Shown here one piece after another: positions 1-6,351 of a DNA stretch of 24,564 nucleotides. Below the pieces are notes generated by a model. It was not told the origin of the DNA. It worked only from the letters and a program-made list of their open reading frames with translations, and searched no databases. Positions within the stretch are counted from its first letter, which is position 1, and each line of letters begins with the position of its first letter. The translations under genes and the position numbers were made by a program. The stretch is from NCBI GenBank assembly GCA_021731425.1, contig JAKFXJ010000077.1, positions 1 through 24,564 of the forward strand. The letters run 5' to 3'. The stretch comes from Limnohabitans sp. (lineage in GTDB: Bacteria; Pseudomonadota; Gammaproteobacteria; Burkholderiales; Burkholderiaceae_C).

Positions 1-61
1 GGTGGCACAGCGCCAGCAAAAACGAGGGGACGCGGCCATCACTGGCGGGACACTGAACTGA

Positions 62-239
62 AACTCATCGCTTGCCCCCTAGGCTTGGGCCTGGCCTATT
101 AGAAAAACCTATTTGTGGCAACCCATTCAAGGCCCGCGTCAAGACGGTGCCGGGCGACTCGGCCACCACCGCCGAGTGGTCGGCACGCAAGCGCATTGTG
201 TTCTGGCTCAAGTACCTGGAGACGATCCAGCGGCCTTGA
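62..239 (+). pseudogene. 3' remnant of an unidentified gene (no start)
   Basis: From about 117 to 239 a plus-strand frame ends in TGA at 237-239 and has almost only G or C in third codon positions, as real genes here do. The predicted tail ends in RKRIVFWLKYLETIQRP. Upstream of about 115 the same frame loses this bias, and a stop lies at 54-56 with no ATG and no clear ribosome site in between, so only a 3' piece appears to be present. A different frame (2-61) gives a second short tail ending at TGA 59-61 that could belong to a gene beginning outside the window. I do not recognise either product. The remnant overlaps the convergent MpaB-like gene by about 30 bp. Confidence 0.35.
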
Positions 240-1179
240 ATGCTTGGCTTGTTATTGCCGAGTCCATGCGCTGGCGTGCGCGGGCGGCCACACCCGTGTC
301 GGCAAAAGCCCAGGCCAGCGATGCGCCCATGCCTTGTAAGGCCGTGCGCACCGCCGCTTGCTCCAGCGGGCAGCTGCGTTCGCGCCCCAGCATCTCCAGC
401 GCCCAATAGGGCAACATCTGAAACGCCGCCCGCACGATCAGGCTCACCAAGGGCCGGTCCAGAGGCGCACACGGGTAATGCTCAATCAGAGCAATCGTCT
501 CTCGGGTGCGCTCGTCCACCCGCAACTCGGGCCGATAGGCTTGCAGCTGCGTGAGGGCCTGGTGGTGGGTCAGGGGCAGGTCGATGGCACCCAGCCGCTC
601 GCCAATTTGTGCCATTTCGGCAAAGTACAGGTCTTGCCTGTTGGTGGGCAAAGGCTGCAGCGACAGGTCTTGGTAAGCCCGCAAAAAACTCGTGGTCTCG
701 CCCAGGTGTACCCACCGGATCAGTTCCGGGTCGTTGGCCACGTAGGGTGTGCCATCGGGCAAGGTGCCGCGAATGTGCGCGTGGATGCGGTTGACCCGCT
801 CGATGGCCTGCGAAGCCGCCGCCGTGCCGCCATAGGTGGTGGTGGCCACAAACAAGGCTGTGCGCCCCAGCCGCGCCTGCAGCTGGGTGCGAAAACTGGA
901 GTGGTCCCACACGGCGGCCAGCGCCCGGGGGTGCAAGGCCTGCAGCATGAGCGACGACAAACCCCCGGTCATCATGGCCACGAAGTGGGCATGCACCTGC
1001 CAGGCGGCCGAGTCGGGACCCAACAGACCCGGGTCACCCGCAGGCTGCAAAAAGTCCCGTGCATCGCCCGTGGCCCCGGTCATGGCCCGCACGCGCTGGC
1101 CCAGCTGGTCCTTGATCTGCGCTTCTAGCTGCGTTTGCAGCTGCGCGAGGGGCGATTGAAAAAATGAAGGTCTGACCAT
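208..1179 (-). CDS. MpaB/DUF2236-family oxygenase-like protein
   Basis: The product is 323 residues, within the usual range for the DUF2236 (MpaB/latex-clearing-protein-like) family, whose studied members are haem-containing oxygenases. Visible family features are the LQALHPRALAAVWDHS stretch in the N-terminal half, RVNRIHAHIRG, and DPELIRWVH followed by a helical C-terminal half. No signal peptide is seen, so it is probably cytoplasmic. The ATG at 1179 is preferred over an upstream in-frame TTG at 1290 because similarity begins only after MVRPSFF; the ribosome site is weak. The last ten or so residues are encoded antisense to the left-edge gene remnant, so the natural C-terminus may have been altered. 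The substrate cannot be inferred; it stands alone, divergent from the next gene. Confidence 0.75.
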   Translation of the reverse strand: MVRPSFFQSPLAQLQTQLEAQIKDQLGQRVRAMTGATGDARDFLQPAGDPGLLGPDSAAWQVHAHFVAMMTGGLSSLMLQALHPRALAAVWDHSSFRTQLQARLGRTALFVATTTYGGTAAASQAIERVNRIHAHIRGTLPDGTPYVANDPELIRWVHLGETTSFLRAYQDLSLQPLPTNRQDLYFAEMAQIGERLGAIDLPLTHHQALTQLQAYRPELRVDERTRETIALIEHYPCAPLDRPLVSLIVRAAFQMLPYWALEMLGRERSCPLEQAAVRTALQGMGASLAWAFADTGVAARARQRMDSAITSQAFKAAGSSPGT

Positions 1180-1367
1180 GGCCTGCTGGTTTGGAAAACC
1201 CCGAGTGTGGTTCAGCGGGCGCTGCCCTGCAGGATCAAGGGCAATGGCCTGGGCCAGAACGCCATGGGTCGAGCGAATAACCCGGCACAAAACAAGCCCA
1301 TTGCATGGACGCTGGGTCTACACCCCGGGCCATGGCCGAACATGCAGGGTTAAATTTTGGAGACTTT
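1180..1367. other. Divergent intergenic region, no gene seen
   Basis: These 188 bp separate the MpaB-like gene (minus) and the PH-domain gene (plus), so both promoters should lie here. I see no convincing -35/-10 pair, operator palindrome or RNA structure. The only clear element is the ribosome site of the plus-strand gene, GGAG at 1359-1362, five bases before its ATG. Confidence 0.5.
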
Positions 1368-1985
1368 ATGGCCTGGCTGGACTTTTTGAAAAACGGCAAC
1401 GAACTGAGTGAACTGCTGATCGAGGGCAACAACCCCTACGGCGCTCAACTGCTCAAGCAAGCCGATGTGGACCAGATGCGCAACCACATCCAGCCCGACG
1501 AGCGGGTGCTGGGCTATGTGCTGGGCCGCGTGGTCTTGTCCGGCCGTTGCCTGTGGTTGCTGACCGACCGCCAGCTGTTGGTCTCAGAAAACGACACGGG
1601 CACCCTGGTGCACCACTTTGCCCTGAAAGACATCACCCAGGCCGAATGCGTCAAAGGCAAATACGGCTACACCCTGCGGGTGACCGCCGCTGGCCAGCAG
1701 CGCAGCGTGTACGGTGCTTCCAGCCACCTGGCCGCGGTGTTTTACCGCGCTCTGGGCCAAAAAGTCTCTTGCAGCCCTGTGTACAAACCCACCGCCTTGG
1801 ACGCCGATGACGTGGCCGAAGTGGTGCACCACTTCTCAGACGCGGCGCTGCGCCTGCAACCTGTGGCCATGGTCAACGCCGATGCCCGCGCCCTGATCGC
1901 CCAATTGGCGCAAGACGCAGCCAACCAAGGCTGGCTGCAGGCCAGCGAGGCCAGCCAAGTGCGCGAGACCGCTGCTGCGCACTGA
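1368..1985 (+). CDS. PH-like (YokE-type) domain protein
   Basis: A 205-residue soluble protein without signal peptide or membrane segment. Roughly residues 45-135 resemble a bacterial PH-like domain: DERVLGYVLGRVVLSG, then LLTDRQLLV, the 'LTDrRlL' strand typical of such domains, then VHHFALKDIT and a further set of beta strands. The C-terminal 60 residues are predicted mostly helical. Such domains are usually structural or interaction modules and no catalytic function is known. The ATG at 1368 is chosen over an upstream in-frame start at 1305 because GGAG lies five bases before it. It is monocistronic; its stop is three bases from the stop of the convergent lipocalin gene. Its cellular role is unknown. 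Confidence 0.65.
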   Translation: MAWLDFLKNGNELSELLIEGNNPYGAQLLKQADVDQMRNHIQPDERVLGYVLGRVVLSGRCLWLLTDRQLLVSENDTGTLVHHFALKDITQAECVKGKYGYTLRVTAAGQQRSVYGASSHLAAVFYRALGQKVSCSPVYKPTALDADDVAEVVHHFSDAALRLQPVAMVNADARALIAQLAQDAANQGWLQASEASQVRETAAAH

Positions 1986-1988
1986 AGC

Positions 1989-2546
1989 TCAAGGCCGACT
2001 GGGCTCGATCCGTTGGAGGTCGAAGCCCCGGTCGTGCAGTCTGCCCAGTAACTCTTGGTAAGTCGCCGCAGGCATTTGTGGTGTGCGCGAGAGGATCCAC
2101 AGGTAGTCTCGATCAGGCTCGCTCACCACCACCCATTGGTAGTTCGGGTCTAAGTCGATGATCCAGTAGTCACCCCAGACCATCGGGATGAAGGACAACC
2201 ACTCGGGGGCAAAACGCACCTTGAGCCGGGGTGAATTGGGCCCGCCGATTTGGCGTGCCGCGCCCAGCGCCTCGCTCCATTCGCCCTTGTCGGTTTTGCA
2301 GCGGTTGAGCACCTGCACCCGACCATCGGCTTGCAGCGTGTAGGTGGCCTGTGTGCTGCTGACGCACTTTTTCTGAAACCAGTTTGGGTATTTGGCGATC
2401 TCGTGCCAAGTGCCCATGTAACGCGGCACGTCGACCGAGGGCACGGTTTGCAAAGGCGCGGGCTCGGACTGTGCGCTCAGGGCCATCAACAAACTCAACA
2501 CCAGGAGCAATGCAAGCCCCTGATAGCGCTGAAAACTGCGCCGCAT
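1989..2546 (-). CDS. Exported lipocalin-family protein (Blc-like)
   Basis: A 185-residue protein with an N-terminal signal peptide: basic MRRSFQRYQG, then a leucine-rich core to about residue 25. A lipocalin beta-barrel follows. The family signature GxW is visible as YMGTWHEIAKYPNWF (G45, W47), and the C-terminal half has the expected VVSEPDRDYLWILSRTP block of bacterial Blc proteins. Bacterial Blc binds lipids such as lysophospholipids in the envelope. Unlike E. coli Blc there is no lipobox cysteine after the hydrophobic core, so this is more likely soluble periplasmic than an outer-membrane lipoprotein. The ATG at 2546 shares its A with the stop codon of the upstream SDR gene (TGATG), implying translational coupling. 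Confidence 0.85.
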   Translation of the reverse strand: MRRSFQRYQGLALLLVLSLLMALSAQSEPAPLQTVPSVDVPRYMGTWHEIAKYPNWFQKKCVSSTQATYTLQADGRVQVLNRCKTDKGEWSEALGAARQIGGPNSPRLKVRFAPEWLSFIPMVWGDYWIIDLDPNYQWVVVSEPDRDYLWILSRTPQMPAATYQELLGRLHDRGFDLQRIEPSRP

Positions 2547-3340
2547 CACACCACGATCGGGGTCAGCGCCCCGTCCATGCTCATGCAAATGCCGGTGACG
2601 TAACTGGCCTTGGACGAGGCCAAAAACAGCACCGCGTTGGCGATCTCTTCGGGCTCGGCCATGCGGCCCAGCGGGATTTTGGCGACCGACTGCGCCTTGA
2701 CCTGCTCGGGGCTGATGCCCAGGAGTCGGGCTTCAGCGGCCAGGCCCTCGTTCAGACGGTCGGTCAGGGTCAGGCCCGGGTTGACCGCGTTCACGCGGAT
2801 GCCCTGCCCGCCATAAGCGGCGGCCATGCCTGCGCTCACCAGCATCAGCGCCGCATTGGCCGCGCCGCCGGGCAGGTGAATGGGGCTGGCCACTTTGCCG
2901 CCATTGCCCACCACGTTCACCACCGCGCCCTGCCCGCGTGCAGCCATGCGCTGGATGCAGGGCGTGAGCATGTGGATGGTGGTGAAGTACTTGGCCTGCA
3001 TGGCGTCGGCAAAAGCCTCAGGCGTGAGCTCGGAGGCCGGTGTGCGTTTGGCCGCGCCCGCCGAATTGACCAGCACGTCGACGGGGCCGAACGCGGCTTC
3101 GGCAGCGTTCAAGGCCACCAGTGCGGCCGTTGCATCGCGCAAATTGGCGGCCACGGTGTGGATGCGTTCGGCGGGAAATGCGGCTTGCAGCTGAGCGCGA
3201 GCAGCGTCCAGGTTGGCGCTGTCACGCGAGACCAGGCTCACGCGTGCGCCTTCGGCCAGAAAGCCCCGCGCACAGGCCAGGCCAATGCCTTTGCTGCCGC
3301 CGGTGATGAGGATGTGCTTGTCGCTTAGGTGCAGGTCCAT
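2546..3340 (-). CDS. SDR-family protein with degenerate active site
   Basis: A 264-residue short-chain dehydrogenase/reductase fold. The cofactor motif TGGSKGIG (13-20) and structural NSAG (92-95) are intact, as are IRVNAVNPG (181-189) and a normal C-terminal MDGA region, so NAD(P) binding is expected. The catalytic residues are not there: aligning on IRVN, the YxxxK tyrosine falls on G158, the lysine on N162 (GGAAN), and the serine on G145. Classical SDR chemistry is therefore doubtful; a different reaction, a binding role or an inactive partner subunit are all possible. Start ATG at 3340 has a moderate AGAGAAG site upstream. It heads a two-gene unit with the lipocalin and is divergent from the isocitrate lyase/PEP mutase-family gene. 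Confidence 0.85.
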   Translation of the reverse strand: MDLHLSDKHILITGGSKGIGLACARGFLAEGARVSLVSRDSANLDAARAQLQAAFPAERIHTVAANLRDATAALVALNAAEAAFGPVDVLVNSAGAAKRTPASELTPEAFADAMQAKYFTTIHMLTPCIQRMAARGQGAVVNVVGNGGKVASPIHLPGGAANAALMLVSAGMAAAYGGQGIRVNAVNPGLTLTDRLNEGLAAEARLLGISPEQVKAQSVAKIPLGRMAEPEEIANAVLFLASSKASYVTGICMSMDGALTPIVV

Positions 3341-3412
3341 GGGGTGCTTCTCTGATGAAATGAAAAAATTCTGATCCTGTCAATTTAATCACTCTTGCAT
3401 GAGTCCTGCTCC

Positions 3413-4285
3413 ATGAACTCCAAAACCTCTGCGCTGCGTGCGCGATTGAACCAACCCGGCCTCGTGGTCGCCCCCGGTGTGTTCGACATGGTGTCGCTGC
3501 GCTTGGCCGACAGCTTCGGCTTTGATGCGCTGTACATGACCGGCTACGGCACGGTGGCCTCGCACATGGGCTTGCCCGACGCGGGCCTGGCCACTTACAG
3601 CGACATGGTCGGCCGCGTCACGGCCATGGCGGGCATGGCCCGCACCCCCTTGATTGCCGACGCCGACACGGGTTATGGCGGTTTGCTCAACATGCGCCAC
3701 ACCATCCGGGGCTATGAAGCCGCAGGCGCTTGCGCTATCCAGCTCGAAGACCAAGAGTTCCCCAAAAAATGTGGCCACACGCCAGGCCGTCGCGTCATCC
3801 CCATGGCCGACATGGTGCGCAAGATTCAGGTGGCGGTGGACTCGCGCGAATCCAAAGACTTCTTGATCATCGCCCGAACCGACGCCCGCACCACGCTGGG
3901 CTTGGATGAAGCGTTGCGCCGGGCCGAGGCTTACGCCAAAGTCGGTGCCGACATCTTGTTTGTGGAGTCACCCGAGTCCGAAGAAGAAATGCGCCGCATT
4001 GGTCAAAGCTTTGACGTGCCGCTGGTGGCCAACATGGTCGAGAAAGGCCGCACCCCGGTGCTGACGAAACCAGAGCTGGAAGCGCTGGGCTACAAGATCG
4101 CCATCTTCCCCGTCACCGCCTTGCTGGCAGGTGTGCAGGCCATGACGCAGGTGTACCAACAGTTCAAGGACACCGGCTCGTCGGCCAAAGGAAGCACGCC
4201 TTTGTACGACTTCGCCGACCTGACAAAGCTCATGGGTTTTGAAGACGTGTGGGCTTTTGAAAAGCGCTACGCTGAAACCGATTGA
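3413..4285 (+). CDS. Isocitrate lyase/PEP mutase-family enzyme
   Basis: A 290-residue TIM-barrel enzyme of the isocitrate lyase/phosphoenolpyruvate mutase superfamily. Members cleave or form C-C or P-C bonds next to a carboxylate, for example 2-methylisocitrate lyase, oxaloacetate decarboxylase and carboxyphosphonoenolpyruvate mutase. Visible signatures are the metal-binding DADTGYGG (83-90), KKCGH (118-122) with the lyase-type cysteine, and IIARTDA (152-158). The cysteine argues for a lyase or decarboxylase rather than a phosphonate mutase. The exact substrate cannot be read from sequence. The ATG at 3413 is taken; a TTG 18 bases upstream is in frame but neither has a strong ribosome site. 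The Bug-family gene follows 29 bp later, probably co-transcribed, which hints at a small carboxylic acid substrate. Confidence 0.8.
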   Translation: MNSKTSALRARLNQPGLVVAPGVFDMVSLRLADSFGFDALYMTGYGTVASHMGLPDAGLATYSDMVGRVTAMAGMARTPLIADADTGYGGLLNMRHTIRGYEAAGACAIQLEDQEFPKKCGHTPGRRVIPMADMVRKIQVAVDSRESKDFLIIARTDARTTLGLDEALRRAEAYAKVGADILFVESPESEEEMRRIGQSFDVPLVANMVEKGRTPVLTKPELEALGYKIAIFPVTALLAGVQAMTQVYQQFKDTGSSAKGSTPLYDFADLTKLMGFEDVWAFEKRYAETD

Positions 4286-4314
4286 TTTACCCCCGAAACC
4301 ACCAGGAGACAACC

Positions 4315-5334
4315 ATGACCCCAAAGACCCCAAAACCCCGCCGCCATTGGCTCAAAGCCGCGCTCAGCGCGGGCTTGATGGCCGCTGCTTGCGGCGGTTT
4401 GGCGCTGAGCGCCAGCACGGCCGCTGCGCAAGCGGCCTACCCCGCCAAACCGATTCGCCTGGTGGTGCCCTTTGCACCCGGTGGCGTGACCGACACCAGC
4501 GGCCGACTGATCGCAGAGCAGCTGTCCAAGCGTTTGGGCCAACAGGTGATCGTGGACAACAAACCCGGCGCCTCGGGCAACATCGGCACCCAAATGGTGG
4601 CCTCGGCCGAGCCCGATGGTTACACCCTGCTGTTGGGCTTTGACGGCACCATGGTGATCAACCCGCACGTCTTTCCCAAAGTGGGTTTTGACACCGCCAA
4701 AGACTTTGCCCCCATCGGCAAGATTGGCGACGCGATTTTGATTCTGGTCTCTCACCCCGGCGTGAAGGCCAAGACGCTGCAGGAAGTGATCGCCCTGTCC
4801 AAAACCCAATCGGGTGGTTTGTCGTATGGCACCTCCGGCACGGGCGGCACACCCCACATTGCGGGTGAATTGCTCAAGCAGCGCACCGGTGCCAACCTGA
4901 CTCACATCCCCTACAAAGGCGGTGGCCAGGCCATGATCGATGTGATGGGCGGCTCCATCCCTCTGGTGTACACCGCTGTGGCGGGGGCGATTTCGCACGT
5001 CAAGTCGGGCAAGCTGCATGCGGTGGCCGTCTCCAGTGCGCAGCGTGCACCGTCCATGCCCGATGTCCCGACCTTCATCGAAGCGGGCATCAGCGATTTC
5101 GACATCAACTCTTGGGTGGGTTTGTTGGCCCCCGCCAAAACGCCCCGGGCAATTGTGGACAAACTCAACACCGAGCTGAACGCTGTGCTGAACGACCCGG
5201 CCGTGCGTGACCGCCTGAACACCTTGGGCATCACCGCCAGCCCCGGCGGCCCAGAGCGCTTTGGCCGCGACATGGCGCGTGACCTGTCGCGCTACGCGGC
5301 AGTGGTCAAGGCGGCCAACATCAAGGCAGAGTGA
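4315..5334 (+). CDS. Bug-family tripartite tricarboxylate transporter binding protein
   Basis: A 339-residue periplasmic solute-binding protein of the Bug/TctC family, which captures small carboxylates for TctAB permeases. The leader has RRHWLK followed by an Ala-rich hydrophobic core, with probable cleavage near residue 40 (AQA before AYPAKP). The RRxxLK pattern resembles a Tat motif, though Sec export is also possible. The mature part shows the family pattern YPAKPIRLVVPFAPGGVTD, then the GxSGNIGTQ region, the GxSGTGGTPHIAGELL loop and a C-terminal helical end. AGGAGA five bases before ATG 4315 fixes the start. No tctA or tctB homologue is in the window, so it is an orphan or uses distant permease genes. 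Its stop is one base from that of the convergent GntR gene. Confidence 0.9.
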   Translation: MTPKTPKPRRHWLKAALSAGLMAAACGGLALSASTAAAQAAYPAKPIRLVVPFAPGGVTDTSGRLIAEQLSKRLGQQVIVDNKPGASGNIGTQMVASAEPDGYTLLLGFDGTMVINPHVFPKVGFDTAKDFAPIGKIGDAILILVSHPGVKAKTLQEVIALSKTQSGGLSYGTSGTGGTPHIAGELLKQRTGANLTHIPYKGGGQAMIDVMGGSIPLVYTAVAGAISHVKSGKLHAVAVSSAQRAPSMPDVPTFIEAGISDFDINSWVGLLAPAKTPRAIVDKLNTELNAVLNDPAVRDRLNTLGITASPGGPERFGRDMARDLSRYAAVVKAANIKAE

Positions 5335-5335
5335 T

Positions 5336-6109
5336 TCATCCCCGCAGCCCCTTGACCAGGGGCTGCGCCAGCCGCTCGCCTTCTTGGGTCCAGAACACCG
5401 GGTCGGCTTTGCGAATGCGGGCAATGGCGTTGCCCATGTGCGCGGCGGCGGCTTGCCGGGCCTCAGCGGGGTTGCCGGCTTGAATGGCCTTGAGGATGGC
5501 CTGATGTTCGCTGCGCACAGCGGCCGCAAAGTCACCGCGCCGGGCCTCATTGGCGCGAGTCACCTGCGTGGCCCCGTGCAAAAACTGGCTCAGATAACCG
5601 AGCGTCTGGATCAAAAAAGGGTTGCGTGTGGCCTCGGCAATGGCGCGGTGAAAGTTCACGTCTTCGGCCACGCCATCGCCACCCGACGCCACTGCCTGGT
5701 CCAGCGCCTGAACCGCCTGCTCGATGGCTTGCAGGTCGCTGGCGCTGCGCCGCTCGGCGGCCAGCGCGGCCACCTCGGCCTCCAGGGCGCGGCGCACCTC
5801 CACCATCTGGACCACCGCCTCTTGCGAAGCGGCGTGCCGGGCTTCGAAGTTCAGGGGCGCAAAAGGCTGCTGCGCACTCACAAACACCCCACTGCCTTGG
5901 CGCGAATCCACCAGCCCCAGTGATTTGAGGCGCGAGACCGCCTCGCGCACCACGGTGCGGCTGACGGCGAACTGCTCGACCAGTCGCGCCTCGGTGGGCA
6001 GTTTGTCGCCCGGTGCCAAACGCCCTTGTTTGATCTCGGCGCTCAATTGCTCGGCCACCTGATCGGACAAACGGGCACCGCTGGAAACAGGGGTGAAGTG
6101 CTGGCTCAT
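5336..6109 (-). CDS. GntR-family regulator, FCD (FadR) subfamily
   Basis: A 257-residue transcription factor. Residues about 12-80 form the GntR winged helix (SDQVAEQLSAEIKQGRLAPGDKLPTE in two parts, then VSRTVVREAVSRLKSLGLV with the wing RQGSGVFV). The remainder is an all-helical FCD effector domain with the expected metal-site residues in EDVNFHRAI, SEHQAIL and AAHMGNA. FCD proteins commonly sense organic acids and repress neighbouring catabolic genes. The start ATG at 6109 is used, although no good ribosome site precedes it. It faces away from the monooxygenase operon and is tail-to-tail with the Bug gene, so it may control either or both. A TTGT/ACAA palindrome lies immediately before its start codon. 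Confidence 0.88.
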   Translation of the reverse strand: MSQHFTPVSSGARLSDQVAEQLSAEIKQGRLAPGDKLPTEARLVEQFAVSRTVVREAVSRLKSLGLVDSRQGSGVFVSAQQPFAPLNFEARHAASQEAVVQMVEVRRALEAEVAALAAERRSASDLQAIEQAVQALDQAVASGGDGVAEDVNFHRAIAEATRNPFLIQTLGYLSQFLHGATQVTRANEARRGDFAAAVRSEHQAILKAIQAGNPAEARQAAAAHMGNAIARIRKADPVFWTQEGERLAQPLVKGLRG

Positions 6110-6113
6110 GGGG

Positions 6114-6124
6114 TTGTCATACAA
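6114..6124. promoter_or_regulatory. Candidate GntR/FCD operator TTGTCATACAA
   Basis: A perfect 4-bp inverted repeat TTGT/ACAA around a CAT centre, four bases upstream of the GntR start codon. FCD-type GntR regulators commonly bind short palindromes of the TTGT-N(1-3)-ACAA type, and operators overlapping their own start region fit autorepression. Assignment is by resemblance and position only. Confidence 0.45.
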
Positions 6125-6137
6125 AAAACATGTCTGA

Positions 6138-6185
6138 GCATAACGGGCTGGACAACCTGGTGCTGTCAAACAGGTGTCGTTATGC
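6138..6185. repeat. 48-bp inverted repeat between gntR and the monooxygenase
   Basis: Outer arms GCATAACG (6138-6145) and CGTTATGC (6178-6185) are perfectly complementary. Inside them GACaACCTG (6151-6159) pairs with CAGGTGTC (6171-6178) with one bulged base, leaving an 11-base loop. It could be an extended operator for a dimeric regulator or an RNA hairpin in the gntR leader. There is no T-run that would make it a normal terminator. Confidence 0.5.
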
Positions 6186-6203
6186 CTTGCGCCGTCAATC
6201 GCT

Positions 6204-6240
6204 CGTCACTGCGGGGAGCGCAGCGACGCGGCCGTCCCCG
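6204..6240. repeat. REP-like dispersed palindromic element, single copy
   Basis: CGTCaCTGCG (6204-6213) and CGCAGcGACG (6219-6228) form a hairpin with loop GGGAG, followed by CGGCCGTCCCC. The order 'GTCAxTGCG-rGGAGCGCAGCGACGCGGC' matches from memory a dispersed repeat found between genes in many proteobacteria. I recognised only this one copy here. Confidence 0.5.
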
Positions 6241-6275
6241 GCACAAGTCCGAAGAGCGGGATAAGATTACGTTTA

Positions 6276-6302
6276 GGTAAATTGATTTATCAATGGTAAA
6301 TT
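6276..6302 (+). promoter_or_regulatory. Candidate operator before the monooxygenase operon
   Basis: A palindrome ATTGAT-TT-ATCAAT (6281-6294) is flanked by, and partly overlaps, two direct copies of GGTAAATT (6276-6283 and 6295-6302), 19 bp apart. The block is AT-rich against a GC-rich background and lies 50-76 bp upstream of the ATG, a normal place for a promoter/operator. The regulator is unknown; the GntR motif at 6114-6124 is a different sequence. Confidence 0.45.
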
Positions 6303-6351
6303 ACGGCTTGGGCACCGCCAGGTGCTTTTTGACCCTTCTGGAGCTTGTGAC

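Noticed and set aside
2384..3328. Long plus-strand open frame opposite the SDR gene
   Set aside because: Antisense reading of a GC-rich gene; low-complexity Ala/His/Gly product and no start signal.
4267..5550. Long minus-strand open frame opposite the Bug gene
   Set aside because: The predicted protein is a His/Arg/Gly-rich composition artefact; the plus-strand frame has a signal peptide and family motifs.
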